Shown piece by piece: positions 24,357 to 32,528 of a DNA stretch of 39,244 nucleotides. A program made the translations under genes and the position numbers. Source of the stretch: Rhizobiaceae bacterium. Lineage in GTDB: Bacteria > Pseudomonadota > Alphaproteobacteria > Rhizobiales > Rhizobiaceae. How positions within the stretch are numbered: position 1 is the stretch's first letter; every line of letters begins with the position of its first letter. The stretch lies in NCBI GenBank assembly GCA_023953775.1, contig JAMLJD010000002.1:1-39244 (forward strand), in the 5' to 3' direction. The notes under the pieces are model-generated. The model ran no database searches and had not been told where the DNA came from. It worked only from the letters and a program-made list of their open reading frames with translations.

Positions 24357-25304
24357 ATGGCCGCTTATCTGGCAAAGCGTTTCCTCATTGCCCTTGCCAC
24401 GCTGATCGTGGCCTCCATGGTCGTCTTCGCCGTGCTGGAGATCCTGCCAGGCGATCCAGCCCAGCTCATGCTCGGCATGAACGCGTCGCCCGATGCCGTC
24501 GAGGCGCTCCGCGAACAAATGGGTCTGAACCAGCCGGTCGTGCTGCGCTATCTCGCCTGGATCGGCGGGCTGGCGGTCGGCGACTTCGGGCGCTCGTTTA
24601 CCTACTCCTCACCGGTCATCGAGCTGATCGCCGAGCGGGCGATCGTGTCCGTTCCGCTGGCGCTGATGTCGCTCGCCCTGTCGACCGTCATCGCGATCCC
24701 CGTCGGGCTCTATGCGGCGGCGCGGCGCGGCCGGGCCTCGGACACCGCGATGATGGGCGCCGCGCAGGTCGGCGTGGCGATCCCGAATTTCTGGTTCGCG
24801 CTCCTGTTGATCTACGTTTTCGCGGTCTGGCTGCGGCTCGTTCCGGCCGGCGGATTTCCTGGCTGGAGCGGCGGCATCTGGCCGGGCATCAAATCGCTCC
24901 TGCTGCCGGCCGTGGCGCTCGCGCTGCCGCAGGCCGCCATCCTTGCCCGCGTGACGCGCTCGGCTTTGCTGGAGGTGCTTGGCGAGGACTATATCCGCAC
25001 CGCGCGCGCCAAGGGCATGCCGCGGCGGATCGTGCTGTGGCGACACGCGCTGCGCAACGCGATGATCCCGGTGCTCACCATCATGGGACTGCAATTCGCC
25101 TTCCTGTTGGCAGGCACGATCATCATCGAGAATGTCTTCTATCTGCCCGGCCTCGGTCGCCTGGCCTTCCAGGCGATCACCCAGCGCGACCTGATCGTGG
25201 TCGAAGGCGTCGTCATGATCCTCGTGGCAAGCGTCATCGCGGTGAATTTCCTGGTCGACGTCGCCTACGCGGTCGTCGATCCCCGGCTGAGGCTGGCGGC
25301 ATGA
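24357..25304 (+). CDS. ABC transporter permease, DppB type
   Basis: A 315-residue inner-membrane permease with the DppB/OppB N-terminus (MAAYLAKRFLIALATLIVASMVVFAVLEILPGDPA). It has about six membrane segments and the EAA loop in which the ATPase docks (EDYIRTARAKGMPRRIVLWRHALRN). It pairs with the DppC-type gene, whose start overlaps its stop (ATGA at 25301-25304), so the two are translationally coupled. Substrate follows the binding protein and is unknown, probably peptides or an opine-like compound. Confidence 0.93.
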   Translation: MAAYLAKRFLIALATLIVASMVVFAVLEILPGDPAQLMLGMNASPDAVEALREQMGLNQPVVLRYLAWIGGLAVGDFGRSFTYSSPVIELIAERAIVSVPLALMSLALSTVIAIPVGLYAAARRGRASDTAMMGAAQVGVAIPNFWFALLLIYVFAVWLRLVPAGGFPGWSGGIWPGIKSLLLPAVALALPQAAILARVTRSALLEVLGEDYIRTARAKGMPRRIVLWRHALRNAMIPVLTIMGLQFAFLLAGTIIIENVFYLPGLGRLAFQAITQRDLIVVEGVVMILVASVIAVNFLVDVAYAVVDPRLRLAA

Positions 25305-26173
25305 CCGTTTCGGAGGAACACGGCTACGAGGCGCAGGCGCCCGGCATCCTGCGCCAGGCCTTCGCGAACCGCTCCTTCGTCACCGGCGTCGTCATCACCG
25401 CGGCAATCGCGCTGATGGCGCTGGTTTCGTTTTTCTGGACGCCCTACGACGTCACCAATCTCATCGTCGCCGACCGCATGAAGCCGCCAGAGAGCGCCCA
25501 CTGGTTCGGAACCGACCATTTCGGCCGCGACATCCTGTCGATGATCATGGTCGGCTCGCGCAACTCCATCGCCGTCGCCATCGTCGCCGTCGGCATCGGC
25601 ATGGGACTGGGCGTTCCGCTCGGCTGCTGGGCGGCCGCCCGCGGCGGCTGGCTGGACGAAGTGCTGATGCGCTTCAACGACCTCGTCTTCGCCTTCCCCG
25701 CGCTGCTGTCGGCGGTGATGATCACCGCGATCTTCGGCCCCGGCGCGGTCAATGCGATCATCGCCATCGGCATCTTCAACGTGCCGGTCTTCGCGCGCGT
25801 GGCGCGCGCCGGAGCGCTTGCGCTGTGGCCGCGCGAGTTCATCCTGTCGGCGCGTGCCGCCGGCAAGGGCAAGGTGCTGATCACCCTCGAGCATATCCTG
25901 CCCAACATCGCCTCGATGCTGCTGGTGCAGGGCACGATCCAGTTCGCGCTCGGCATTCTGGCCGAAGCCGGCCTCTCCTATCTCGGCCTCGGCGCCCAGC
26001 CGCCGATGCCGAGCTGGGGCCGCATGCTCTTCGACGCCCAGACCAGGATGATGGTCGCGCCCTATCTGGCGATCTTCCCCGGCGTCGCGATCGTCATCAC
26101 GGTGCTCGGCCTCAATCTCCTCGGCGACGGCCTTCGTGACGTGCTCGACCCGCGCCTGAGGCGCGAGCGATGA
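25301..26173 (+). CDS. ABC transporter permease, DppC type
   Basis: A 290-residue second permease. It has the DppC/OppC N-terminal region, HWFGTDHFGRDILSMIMVGS (family-typical), five to six membrane segments, and an EAA-type loop near LSARAAGKGKVLITLEHILPN. The ATG at 25301 overlaps the stop of the DppB-type gene; an open frame further upstream is a shadow of that gene. Its own TGA overlaps the ATG of the ATPase gene (26170-26173). Together the overlaps show one tightly coupled translation unit. Confidence 0.92.
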   Translation: MTVSEEHGYEAQAPGILRQAFANRSFVTGVVITAAIALMALVSFFWTPYDVTNLIVADRMKPPESAHWFGTDHFGRDILSMIMVGSRNSIAVAIVAVGIGMGLGVPLGCWAAARGGWLDEVLMRFNDLVFAFPALLSAVMITAIFGPGAVNAIIAIGIFNVPVFARVARAGALALWPREFILSARAAGKGKVLITLEHILPNIASMLLVQGTIQFALGILAEAGLSYLGLGAQPPMPSWGRMLFDAQTRMMVAPYLAIFPGVAIVITVLGLNLLGDGLRDVLDPRLRRER

Positions 26174-27795
26174 GCCTGCTCGAAATCGAGAACCTGTCGC
26201 TGGAAATCGGCGGCACACCGATCCTGCGCGACGTCGACCTGACGATCGAGGCCGGAGAGATCATGGGGCTGGTCGGCGAATCGGGGTCCGGCAAGTCGAT
26301 GACGGCCCTGACGGTGATGCAGCTCCTGCCGCACGCGGCGCGTGCGCGCGGCAAGGTCGTCTTCGACGGCATCGACATACTGGGCGCGCCCGAATCGGCG
26401 ATGGTGCGGCTGCGCGGCGACGACATCGGCATGGTGTTCCAGGAGCCAATGACGGCGCTCAACCCGGTCAAGACGATTGGCGAGCAGGTCGCCGAGGGCA
26501 TCAGGTTTCACACCGGCGCGAACCGGGCGGAGGCCGAAGAGCGTGCACGCCATATCCTCGACCGGGTCGGCCTGCCGGAAGCGAAGTTTCCGCTGTCGCG
26601 CTACCCGCACGAGCTTTCCGGCGGCCAGCGCCAGCGGGTGGTGATCGCAATCGCCTGCGCGCTTCGCCCAAAGCTGCTGATCGCCGACGAGCCCACCACC
26701 GCGCTCGACGTCGTCCTCCAGGCGCAGATCCTCGAATTGCTGCGCGACCTCGTCCGCGAAGACCGCATGGGACTTTTGCTGATCTCGCATGATCTGGCCG
26801 TGGTGGCCGACATGTCAGACCGGGTGACGATCATGCGCCACGGCGTCGTCCAGGAAGCCGGCGAGACCGCCAGCACGCTCAGCGAGCAGAAACACCCCTA
26901 TACGCGAAGGTTGGCCGAGGCGTCGATGCATGTGCCGACGCGCACGCCTGTGCGACAGCGCGCCGGTGAAGGCGACGCAGTGCTTCGTGTCGAGCAGGTG
27001 TCGCGCGACTATACCGGCCGCCGCCGTTCGCTGTTTTCGAAGCCGGAACCGTTCCGCGCGGTCGACGGCGTGTCGTTCACCCTCGGCCACGGCCAGTCCA
27101 CTGCCCTGGTCGGCAGGTCCGGCTGCGGCAAGTCGACCCTTGCGCGCATCATTCTGGCGCTCGACCGGCCGACGTCGGGAACCGTCACGCTTCTCGGTGA
27201 CGACCTCGCAACGCTCGACCAGGAGGCGTTGAAGGCCGCACGGCGCAACATGCAGGTCGTGTTCCAGGACCCATACGGCTCCTTCAATCCACGCCACAAG
27301 GTCGACTGGCTGGTGGGTGAACCGCTTCACCTGCTCGAAAAACAGCCGTCACGGTCGCAAAAGCGCGAGATGGTGGCCGGTGCGCTGCAGGAAGTCGGCC
27401 TTTCTGCAGACGACATGGACAAATATCCGCACGAATTCTCCGGCGGCCAGCGCCAGCGTCTGTCGATAGCGCGCGCCATCATCACACGGCCGAAGCTGAT
27501 TGTCGCCGACGAGCCGGTATCGGCGCTGGACGTTTCGATTCGCGCCCAGATCCTCGACCTCTTTGCCGACCTCAACCAGCGTCTTGGTGTCGCCTATCTG
27601 TTCATCACGCATGATCTGACGGTAGCCCGCGCGATCACCGACAACGTGATGGTTATGCATGACGGCCAGATCGTCGAGCGCGGATTGACGGCCGCGGTGC
27701 TCGACAATCCCGTTTCGGAGGCTGCCAGGGCCCTGGTCGATGCCGCTCCGGATTTGGATCGGGCGATCAGGCGACGCCTCTCAGCACTTACATGA
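26170..27795 (+). CDS. Fused double ATP-binding subunit (DppD-DppF) of a peptide-type ABC importer
   Basis: A 541-residue protein holding two ABC ATPase domains in tandem. Domain one has Walker A LVGESGSGKSMTAL, signature LSGGQRQRVVIA and Walker B LLIADEPTTALD. Domain two has LVGRSGCGKSTLAR, FSGGQRQRLSIAR and LIVADEPVSALD. In E. coli these are separate proteins, DppD and DppF; the fusion is common in Rhizobiales. It completes the importer started by the binding protein at 22.8 kb. Its TGA (27793-27795) is six bases from the stop of the convergent TerB-like gene, with no terminator visible between. Confidence 0.94.
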   Translation: MSLLEIENLSLEIGGTPILRDVDLTIEAGEIMGLVGESGSGKSMTALTVMQLLPHAARARGKVVFDGIDILGAPESAMVRLRGDDIGMVFQEPMTALNPVKTIGEQVAEGIRFHTGANRAEAEERARHILDRVGLPEAKFPLSRYPHELSGGQRQRVVIAIACALRPKLLIADEPTTALDVVLQAQILELLRDLVREDRMGLLLISHDLAVVADMSDRVTIMRHGVVQEAGETASTLSEQKHPYTRRLAEASMHVPTRTPVRQRAGEGDAVLRVEQVSRDYTGRRRSLFSKPEPFRAVDGVSFTLGHGQSTALVGRSGCGKSTLARIILALDRPTSGTVTLLGDDLATLDQEALKAARRNMQVVFQDPYGSFNPRHKVDWLVGEPLHLLEKQPSRSQKREMVAGALQEVGLSADDMDKYPHEFSGGQRQRLSIARAIITRPKLIVADEPVSALDVSIRAQILDLFADLNQRLGVAYLFITHDLTVARAITDNVMVMHDGQIVERGLTAAVLDNPVSEAARALVDAAPDLDRAIRRRLSALT

Positions 27796-27801
27796 TGTCC
27801 G

Positions 27802-28233
27802 TCAGTTCTCCGGAGTGACCACGTCCGCTGGCTTGAGGTCGAGCATATCGATGACGCGCGCCAAAAGCCGCACCTCATGCTTGCTGAGCTCCGTATCGGC
27901 CTTGGCGATCTCGGCCATGTGCCGGGCAAGCTGGGTCCTGCGGTCCTTGTCAAGATCGCGAAAGACCGCGATTGCCTGGGCCGACGTGATCTCGTAGCCG
28001 AAATCCTGGAGATAGGCCATCACCTCGCCGAAGCTGTCCGGTCCGATTCCGAAGGAATCGGCGCAAATGCGCCGGAAGGTCTCAAGCTCGCGGTCCCGCA
28101 CCTCGCCGTCGGCGAGGATCATTCGAAACAGCAACATCAATTCCGCCAGCAGTGCCGGATCGTCAGCTACCCTGCGCACCGACGGATCTCCTTCCATGAG
28201 CCTGCGCAATCGCGCGAGCAAACTCTCAGCCAT
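27802..28233 (-). CDS. TerB-like (tellurite resistance TerB domain) protein
   Basis: A 143-residue all-helical acidic protein matching the TerB/DjlA-N type domain. Visible words are LLAELMLLFRMILADGEVRDRELETFRRI and, near the C-terminus, LARHMAEIAKADTELSKHEVRLLARVIDMLDL, with the paired Asp/Glu (ADGEV, ADTELSKHE) expected at the metal-binding sites. Despite the name, most such proteins are not proven to act in tellurite resistance. The ATG at 28233 follows GGCGGAATCA; a longer open frame to 28473 would overlap the divergent small gene's leader and I reject it. Confidence 0.8.
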   Translation of the reverse strand: MAESLLARLRRLMEGDPSVRRVADDPALLAELMLLFRMILADGEVRDRELETFRRICADSFGIGPDSFGEVMAYLQDFGYEITSAQAIAVFRDLDKDRRTQLARHMAEIAKADTELSKHEVRLLARVIDMLDLKPADVVTPEN

Positions 28234-28378
28234 TGATTCCGCCCTTGCTGCCTTCGTGTAAGCTACCGCGAATCCGCGGAACCGCAACTGCCGGGGAGGC
28301 GATCCGTCATTTCGCCATATGCTTGTCGCCGCGTGCACGCTAATCTCCCGCATCGTGTCAGACTCCAGGGAGACGGCA

Positions 28379-28549
28379 ATGAACCTGAGCGCACCTACCC
28401 AAGTTGTTTTCATCATCGCGCTGATTATCGCGATCATCGCCTTGCTGATGATGGTCAATGTCATCACATTCATTCCGGTGGCATCGTTCTGGATGATGAC
28501 GATCGCCTATGTGGTCCTCGCCATCGGATGCATGATCAAAGGCGCGTGA
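28379..28549 (+). CDS. Small two-helix membrane protein (56 residues), function unknown
   Basis: A 56-residue, very hydrophobic protein starting MNLSAPTQVVFIIALI at 28379 after a good AGGGAGA ribosome site. It has two membrane segments, residues about 8-30 and 34-52, with a Lys near the end. Small proteins of this kind with the word MMVNVITFIPVASFWMM recur in Rhizobiales, but I know no function. It is divergent from the TerB-like gene, separated by 145 bases that presumably hold both promoters. Confidence 0.7.
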   Translation: MNLSAPTQVVFIIALIIAIIALLMMVNVITFIPVASFWMMTIAYVVLAIGCMIKGA

Positions 28550-28562
28550 CGAGCCCGGCCGG

Positions 28563-28635
28563 TGGAGGCGTGCAGCAGCGCGCCTCCATCCTCGGCGCCT
28601 GTCCCGACGGCGGTCTCATGACAGCCCGTCGGGAC
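28563..28635 (+). other. Two tandem hairpins after the small membrane protein gene
   Basis: Hairpin one pairs TGGAGGCG (28563-28570) with CGCCTCCA (28581-28588), eight base pairs and a ten-base loop. Hairpin two pairs GTCCCGACGG (28601-28610) with CCGTCGGGAC (28626-28635), ten base pairs and a 15-base loop. Neither is followed by a T-run. They lie between the small gene and the AraC gene and may stabilise or terminate the short message, or form a leader of the AraC gene 16 bases further on. Confidence 0.55.
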
Positions 28636-28650
28636 GACTGATCCGGACAT

Positions 28651-29490
28651 ATGGACGACGAACCCTACAAGCGGCACAATTCCCTGGTCCCTCAGGGCTA
28701 CGCGCCGACCATGCAGCACCGCCGGGTGCCGGCGGATCTGGCGGGTCTCGTCCACTCGATCGTCGGCTACCGCGAGAATGGCGCAGCCCTCGCCGACGCT
28801 CTCGAGATGGCGCCGCTGGTCATCCCGCTTATCATCAGCTTCGGTGACCCCTTTGAGATCGCGCTTGGCCGGCGACCGACATCGAACGACCGCTACGGCA
28901 GTTTCACCTCCGGCCTCTATCCCGGCTTCGTCAGCATCAACTCGACCGGTCGGGCAGAGTGTATCCAGATCGACTTCACGCCGCGTGGCGCGTTTCACTT
29001 CTTCAGCATGCCGCTCAGCGAGATCGCCGAACGCATGGTGACGCTGGACGAACTCGGAGACCGGAAAATCGGCGACCTGCGCGCCGCCCTCAGCGCGGAT
29101 GAGAGCTGGCAGCACCGGTTTGAACGTGTGGAGGCCTTCCTGCGCGACCGCTTCGCTGCCGTCGAACCCCAAACCGGACCCGTCGACTGGGCGTTCCGGA
29201 CGATCGTCGCCGGCAACGGCCAGATCCGTATCGCCGACGTCGCCCGCGACATCGGCTGGAGCCGCAAGCACCTGCTGCAGCGCTTCCGTGAGCAGATCGG
29301 CATCGGCCCGAAGGCCGTATCGCGCATGGTCCGGTTCAACCATGCGGTCGGCCTCGCACGGCAGCGGCAGGCAGACGGCTGGGCCGATATCGCGGTGGAA
29401 TGCGGCTATGCCGATCAGGCTCACATGGTCCGCGAATTCCGCGCTTTCGCGGGAAGCACGCCCTCCACCCTGCCCTTCCTGGCATCGTGA
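28651..29490 (+). CDS. AraC-family transcriptional regulator
   Basis: A 279-residue protein. The N-terminal two-thirds is an effector domain of no clear type. The C-terminal about 100 residues form the double helix-turn-helix of AraC proteins: IRIADVARDIGWSRKHLLQR is the first recognition helix and WADIAVECGYADQAHMVREF the second, ending FAGSTPSTLPF. It directly precedes a VOC-fold gene (80 bases away) on the same strand. In rhizobia this AraC plus glyoxalase-like pair is frequent, so it may control that gene, but this is inference. Start ATG at 28651; the ribosome site is weak (CGGACAT). Confidence 0.9.
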   Translation: MDDEPYKRHNSLVPQGYAPTMQHRRVPADLAGLVHSIVGYRENGAALADALEMAPLVIPLIISFGDPFEIALGRRPTSNDRYGSFTSGLYPGFVSINSTGRAECIQIDFTPRGAFHFFSMPLSEIAERMVTLDELGDRKIGDLRAALSADESWQHRFERVEAFLRDRFAAVEPQTGPVDWAFRTIVAGNGQIRIADVARDIGWSRKHLLQRFREQIGIGPKAVSRMVRFNHAVGLARQRQADGWADIAVECGYADQAHMVREFRAFAGSTPSTLPFLAS

Positions 29491-29570
29491 CCGGGTAACA
29501 AATCTTCAAGACCGTTCGCCCGGCCTCTGCGACAAACGCGGCCTCGACCAATGGCACAGGAGATCAAGCC

Positions 29571-30005
29571 ATGACCATCACGACCGTCGAACCGCCCCGC
29601 ATCTACCCGACCTTCCGATTTCGCAACCCGGCACGGATGATCGACTTCCTGCAGCAGGCCTTCGGCTTCCGCATCCGCGCGAAATACGGCGATGGCGACG
29701 CGGTATCCCATGCCGAGCTGGCGCTCGGATCCTCCATCATCATGTGCGGCCAGGTTCGCGACGACGACTATGGAAGGCTTGTCGGCGGACCCGACGGCCA
29801 GGGCGGAAAATCGCTCTATATCGCGGTCGACGACGCCGACGCCGCCTTCCGCCGCGCCCGCGATGCGGGCGCCGAAATCGTCGAAGAGCTCAACGACAAG
29901 GATTACGGCAGCCGGGAATTCATCTGCCGGGACCCCGAGGGAAATGTCTGGTGCTTCGGCACCTACTGGCCCAAGGCCCACGAAAAGGCCGATCACGGCT
30001 CATAG
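29571..30005 (+). CDS. VOC-superfamily (glyoxalase/bleomycin-resistance/dioxygenase fold) protein
   Basis: A 144-residue one-domain VOC protein made of two beta-alpha-beta3 halves: PTFRFRNPARMIDFLQQAFGF at the start, SLYIAVDDADAAFRRARDAG in the middle, and REFICRDPEGNVWCFGTYWP at the end. The word DPEGNVWCFGTYWP is typical of the PhnB/3-demethylubiquinone-methyltransferase-like subset. Substrate and metal use are not clear. The ATG has a good AGGAGA ribosome site. It is followed by an intrinsic terminator, so it is the last gene of its unit, possibly with the AraC gene. Confidence 0.85.
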   Translation: MTITTVEPPRIYPTFRFRNPARMIDFLQQAFGFRIRAKYGDGDAVSHAELALGSSIIMCGQVRDDDYGRLVGGPDGQGGKSLYIAVDDADAAFRRARDAGAEIVEELNDKDYGSREFICRDPEGNVWCFGTYWPKAHEKADHGS

Positions 30006-30040
30006 GCGGAGGCGGACGGGGAACCGCTCTGCCGCTTTTT
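30006..30040 (+). terminator. Probable intrinsic terminator after the VOC gene
   Basis: Immediately after the stop, GCGGAGGCGG (30006-30015) can pair with CCGCTCTGCCGC (30024-30035), leaving two single-base bulges. The stem is directly followed by TTTTT (30036-30040). The position right behind the gene supports a rho-independent terminator. The next gene downstream starts 95 bases later with its own ribosome site. Confidence 0.6.
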
Positions 30041-30134
30041 GCGCAAACACGCTGTGCGGTTCCTCGCATTGAACGGCGGACGCATTCCTCTACACTCCCG
30101 CGGCGGGAGATGAAGACGCCGAAGGGAGGCCGTT

Positions 30135-31307
30135 ATGGACGCCATAGCCGAAAAGGCCGTGCAGTTCGAGCTCAACGAGGATCAGCGCGCGATCCGCGAG
30201 ATGACCGAGTCCTTCGCGGCGGAACGGGTCGCGCCCTATGCGCTGGACTGGGATCGCGAGCGTCACTTCCCAGCCAACGTCATCCGCGAAACCGGCCCGC
30301 TCGGCTTCGGCGGCATCTATGTCAACGAGGATGTCGGCGGCTCGGGACTGGGCCGGCTCGACGCGGTTCTTATCTTCGAGGCGCTCGCCAGCGCCTGCCC
30401 GGCATTCTCGTCCTTCATCTCCATCCACAACATGGCGTCGTGGATGATCGACAATTTCGGCGATGAGGCCCAGCGCCAGCGCTTCCTGCCCAAGCTTACC
30501 TCGATGGAGTGGCTCGCGAGCTACTGCCTCACCGAGCCCGGCGCCGGCTCTGACGCGGCCGCCCTCAAGACGCGGGCCACCCGGTCCGGCGGCAACGGCT
30601 CGGACTACGTCATCAACGGCGCCAAGCAGTTCATTTCAGGCGCAGGCGACACCGACCTATACGTCGCCATGGTCAGGACCGGCGACGACGGACCCAAGGG
30701 CGTGTCGACCATCGTCGTGCCGAAGGATGCTCCTGGCCTCTCATTCGGCGCCATCGAGAGCAAGATGGGATGGCACATGCAGTCGACCCGCCAGGTCATC
30801 TTTGAGGATTGCAAGGTGCCGGCCGAAAACGTCCTGTCGGGCGAAGGCGCCGGCTTCCGCATCGCCATGGCTGGTCTCGACGGCGGCCGCCTCAATATAG
30901 CGGCCTGCTCGCTGGGCGGTGCGCAGTCGGCCCTCGACAAGGCTCTTGCCTATACTGCCGAACGCGAAGCCTTCGGCAAGGCAATCAACCAGTTCCAGGC
31001 CCTGCAGTTCAAGCTGGCCGACATGGAGACGGAGCTTCAGGCGTCGCGGATGCTGCTCTACACCGCTGCCTCCAAGCTCGACCGCAAAGCCCCCGATGCC
31101 GGCAAATGGTCGGCGATGGCCAAACGCTTCGTGACCGACACTGGCTTCGATGTCGCCAACGCGGCGCTGCAACTGCATGGCGGCTACGGCTATCTGCATG
31201 AATACGGCGTCGAGAAGCTCGTGCGCGATCTGCGCGTCCATCAGATACTCGAGGGCACCAACGAGATCATGCGTGTCATCATCGCCCGGCATCTGATCGG
31301 CCGGTAG
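30135..31307 (+). CDS. Acyl-CoA dehydrogenase, probable isobutyryl-CoA dehydrogenase (valine catabolism)
   Basis: A 390-residue FAD-dependent acyl-CoA dehydrogenase. Family words include ASYCLTEPGAGSDAAALKTR (flavin and substrate loop), GWHMQSTRQVIFEDCKVP, YTAEREAFGKAINQFQALQFKLAD, and the C-terminal LHGGYGYLHEYGVEKLVRDL then HQILEGTNEIMR with the likely catalytic Glu. The next gene, mmsB, acts two steps later in valine breakdown, so isobutyryl-CoA dehydrogenase (methacrylyl-CoA forming) is the best call; butyryl- or methylbutyryl-CoA dehydrogenase are alternatives. GGGAGG precedes the ATG. The hydratase and hydrolase steps are not in the window. Confidence 0.88.
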   Translation: MDAIAEKAVQFELNEDQRAIREMTESFAAERVAPYALDWDRERHFPANVIRETGPLGFGGIYVNEDVGGSGLGRLDAVLIFEALASACPAFSSFISIHNMASWMIDNFGDEAQRQRFLPKLTSMEWLASYCLTEPGAGSDAAALKTRATRSGGNGSDYVINGAKQFISGAGDTDLYVAMVRTGDDGPKGVSTIVVPKDAPGLSFGAIESKMGWHMQSTRQVIFEDCKVPAENVLSGEGAGFRIAMAGLDGGRLNIAACSLGGAQSALDKALAYTAEREAFGKAINQFQALQFKLADMETELQASRMLLYTAASKLDRKAPDAGKWSAMAKRFVTDTGFDVANAALQLHGGYGYLHEYGVEKLVRDLRVHQILEGTNEIMRVIIARHLIGR

Positions 31308-31400
31308 GCTTCGTGCCGGCCGAACCGTCGCAACGCGTCGGCCGATTGCCGGAACATTATCGACGCAGCCTGGGTCGGATCGCCAATTCGGAGGAACAAC

Positions 31401-32285
31401 ATGACCACCATAGCATTCATCGGCCTCGGCAATATGGGAAATCCCATGGCGGCCAATCTCGTGAAGGCCGGGCACACCGTCCACGGCTTCGACCTGATGC
31501 CGGAGAACCTCGAGGTCGCGAGCAGAAACGGCATCACCGTGATGGCCAATGCCGTGGCGACTGTGAAGGACGCGGATGTGATCGTCACCATGTTGCCGGC
31601 CGGCAAGCATGTGCTTTCGGTCTATGAGGACATCGCCCCCAAGGCCGGCAAGGGCGCGCTGCTGATCGATTCCTCGACGATCGACGTCGAAAGCGCGCGA
31701 AAGGCGCATGCGATCGCCGCCCGCCACGACCTCCTGTCGATCGACGCCCCGGTTTCGGGCGGCGTCGGCGGCGCGACGGCAGGCACGCTCACTTTCATGG
31801 CAGGCGGATCGAAGGATGCGTTCGCCAAGGCCGAGCCCGTGCTGGAGCCGATGGCCGGACGCGTCGTCCATTGCGGCGACGCCGGGGCCGGCCAGGCCGC
31901 GAAGATCTGCAACAACATGATCCTCGGCATTTCGATGATCGGCGTCGGCGAAGCCTTCGTGCTGGCCGAGAAGCTCGGCCTTTCTCACCAGGCGCTGTTC
32001 GACGTGGCCTCCACCTCGTCGGGTCAGTGCTGGTCGCTCAGCACCTACTGCCCCGTCCCCGGGCCCGTACCGACCTCGCCCGCCAACAACAGCTACAAGC
32101 CCGGCTTCGCCGCGGCGCTCATGCTGAAGGACCTCAAGCTGTCGCAGGAGGCCGCACAGGCAGCCGGAGCGGTCACGCCGCTCGGTGCCGAGGCGACGCA
32201 GCTCTACGCACTGTTCGACCAGATGGGCAATGGCGGCGTCGACTTTTCCGGCATCATCAACTTCCTGCGCGGCTCGAGAGGCTGA
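31401..32285 (+). CDS. mmsB: 3-hydroxyisobutyrate dehydrogenase
   Basis: A 294-residue beta-hydroxyacid dehydrogenase. The NAD site is IAFIGLGNMGNPMAANL at the N-terminus, the substrate loop is DAPVSGGVGGATAGTLTFM, and the catalytic Lys lies in GAGQAAKICNNMIL. The word KDLKLSQEAAQAAG near the C-terminus is typical of MmsB. It oxidises 3-hydroxyisobutyrate to methylmalonate semialdehyde in the valine pathway. It follows the acyl-CoA dehydrogenase by 93 bases with a strong GGAGGAA site and may have its own promoter or be co-transcribed. A 17-base palindrome overlaps its stop. Confidence 0.93.
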   Translation: MTTIAFIGLGNMGNPMAANLVKAGHTVHGFDLMPENLEVASRNGITVMANAVATVKDADVIVTMLPAGKHVLSVYEDIAPKAGKGALLIDSSTIDVESARKAHAIAARHDLLSIDAPVSGGVGGATAGTLTFMAGGSKDAFAKAEPVLEPMAGRVVHCGDAGAGQAAKICNNMILGISMIGVGEAFVLAEKLGLSHQALFDVASTSSGQCWSLSTYCPVPGPVPTSPANNSYKPGFAAALMLKDLKLSQEAAQAAGAVTPLGAEATQLYALFDQMGNGGVDFSGIINFLRGSRG

Positions 32286-32297
32286 CCCTGGGTCAGC
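32281..32297 (+). other. Perfect palindrome at the mmsB stop
   Basis: GCTGACCCTGGGTCAGC is an eight-base inverted repeat around a single T. It includes the TGA stop of mmsB (32283-32285). With essentially no loop it forms a poor RNA hairpin and has no T-run, so it is not a standard terminator. A protein-binding palindrome or a cruciform-like termination aid are possibilities. Confidence 0.45.
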
Positions 32298-32379
32298 ACG
32301 CACCGTCGAAAAAAACGCCAAATTTAGGTTTGCTTAAGCACCTGATAACCGCGCGGTAACGATGTCCGTTTACAAGAGA

Positions 32380-32527
32380 GGGCAAGGCGGAACTGCAGAC
32401 CGCCTCAGGCTCCGGATCAGGTCACGCGTACCGGAGCTCGTAACCTTCGCGGCGTATTCGTAGCGCGAAGGGCCATGCGTAAGGTTGGCAAGGCCGCGTT
32501 CTCCCCGCCCGGACGAGCGCGGTTTTT
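32380..32527 (+). ncRNA. Candidate small RNA: four consecutive hairpins ending in a terminator
   Basis: No open frame of interest crosses this gap, yet it folds almost completely. Hairpin 1 pairs AGGCGG (32385-32390) with CCGCCT (32400-32405). Hairpin 2 pairs GCTCCGG (32409-32415) with CCGGAGC (32431-32437). Hairpin 3 pairs CCTTCGCG (32444-32451) with CGCGAAGG (32464-32471). Hairpin 4, an intrinsic terminator, pairs CCGCGTTC (32494-32501) with GAGCGCGG (32515-32522), one G-U pair, followed by TTTTT. The gene downstream is on the opposite strand, so this is not a leader. The layout resembles rhizobial alpha-r sRNAs (several stems plus terminator), but I cannot match a named family. The 5' end is unknown; a weak TTGCTT at 32330-32335 could be a -35 element. 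Confidence 0.6.
32494..32527 (+). terminator. Intrinsic terminator of the candidate sRNA
   Basis: An eight-base-pair stem, CCGCGTTC (32494-32501) with GAGCGCGG (32515-32522), has a 13-base C-rich loop and is followed by five T at 32523-32527. The T-run ends one base before the stop codon of the minus-strand gene (32529). The stem also lies just beyond the 3' end of that gene, though it lacks a T-run in that direction. Confidence 0.75.
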
Positions 32528-32528
32528 G

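Noticed and set aside
27802..28473. Longer 223-residue form of the TerB-like protein
   Set aside because: The extra N-terminal 80 residues are antisense to the small membrane protein gene and its leader; the ATG at 28233 fits the domain start.
32281..32297. Intrinsic terminator of mmsB
   Set aside because: The inverted repeat has a one-base centre and no T-run, so it is not a normal terminator hairpin.
32380..32527. 6S RNA or a riboswitch
   Set aside because: The stems are separate short hairpins rather than one long rod with a central bubble, and no same-strand gene follows for a riboswitch to control.
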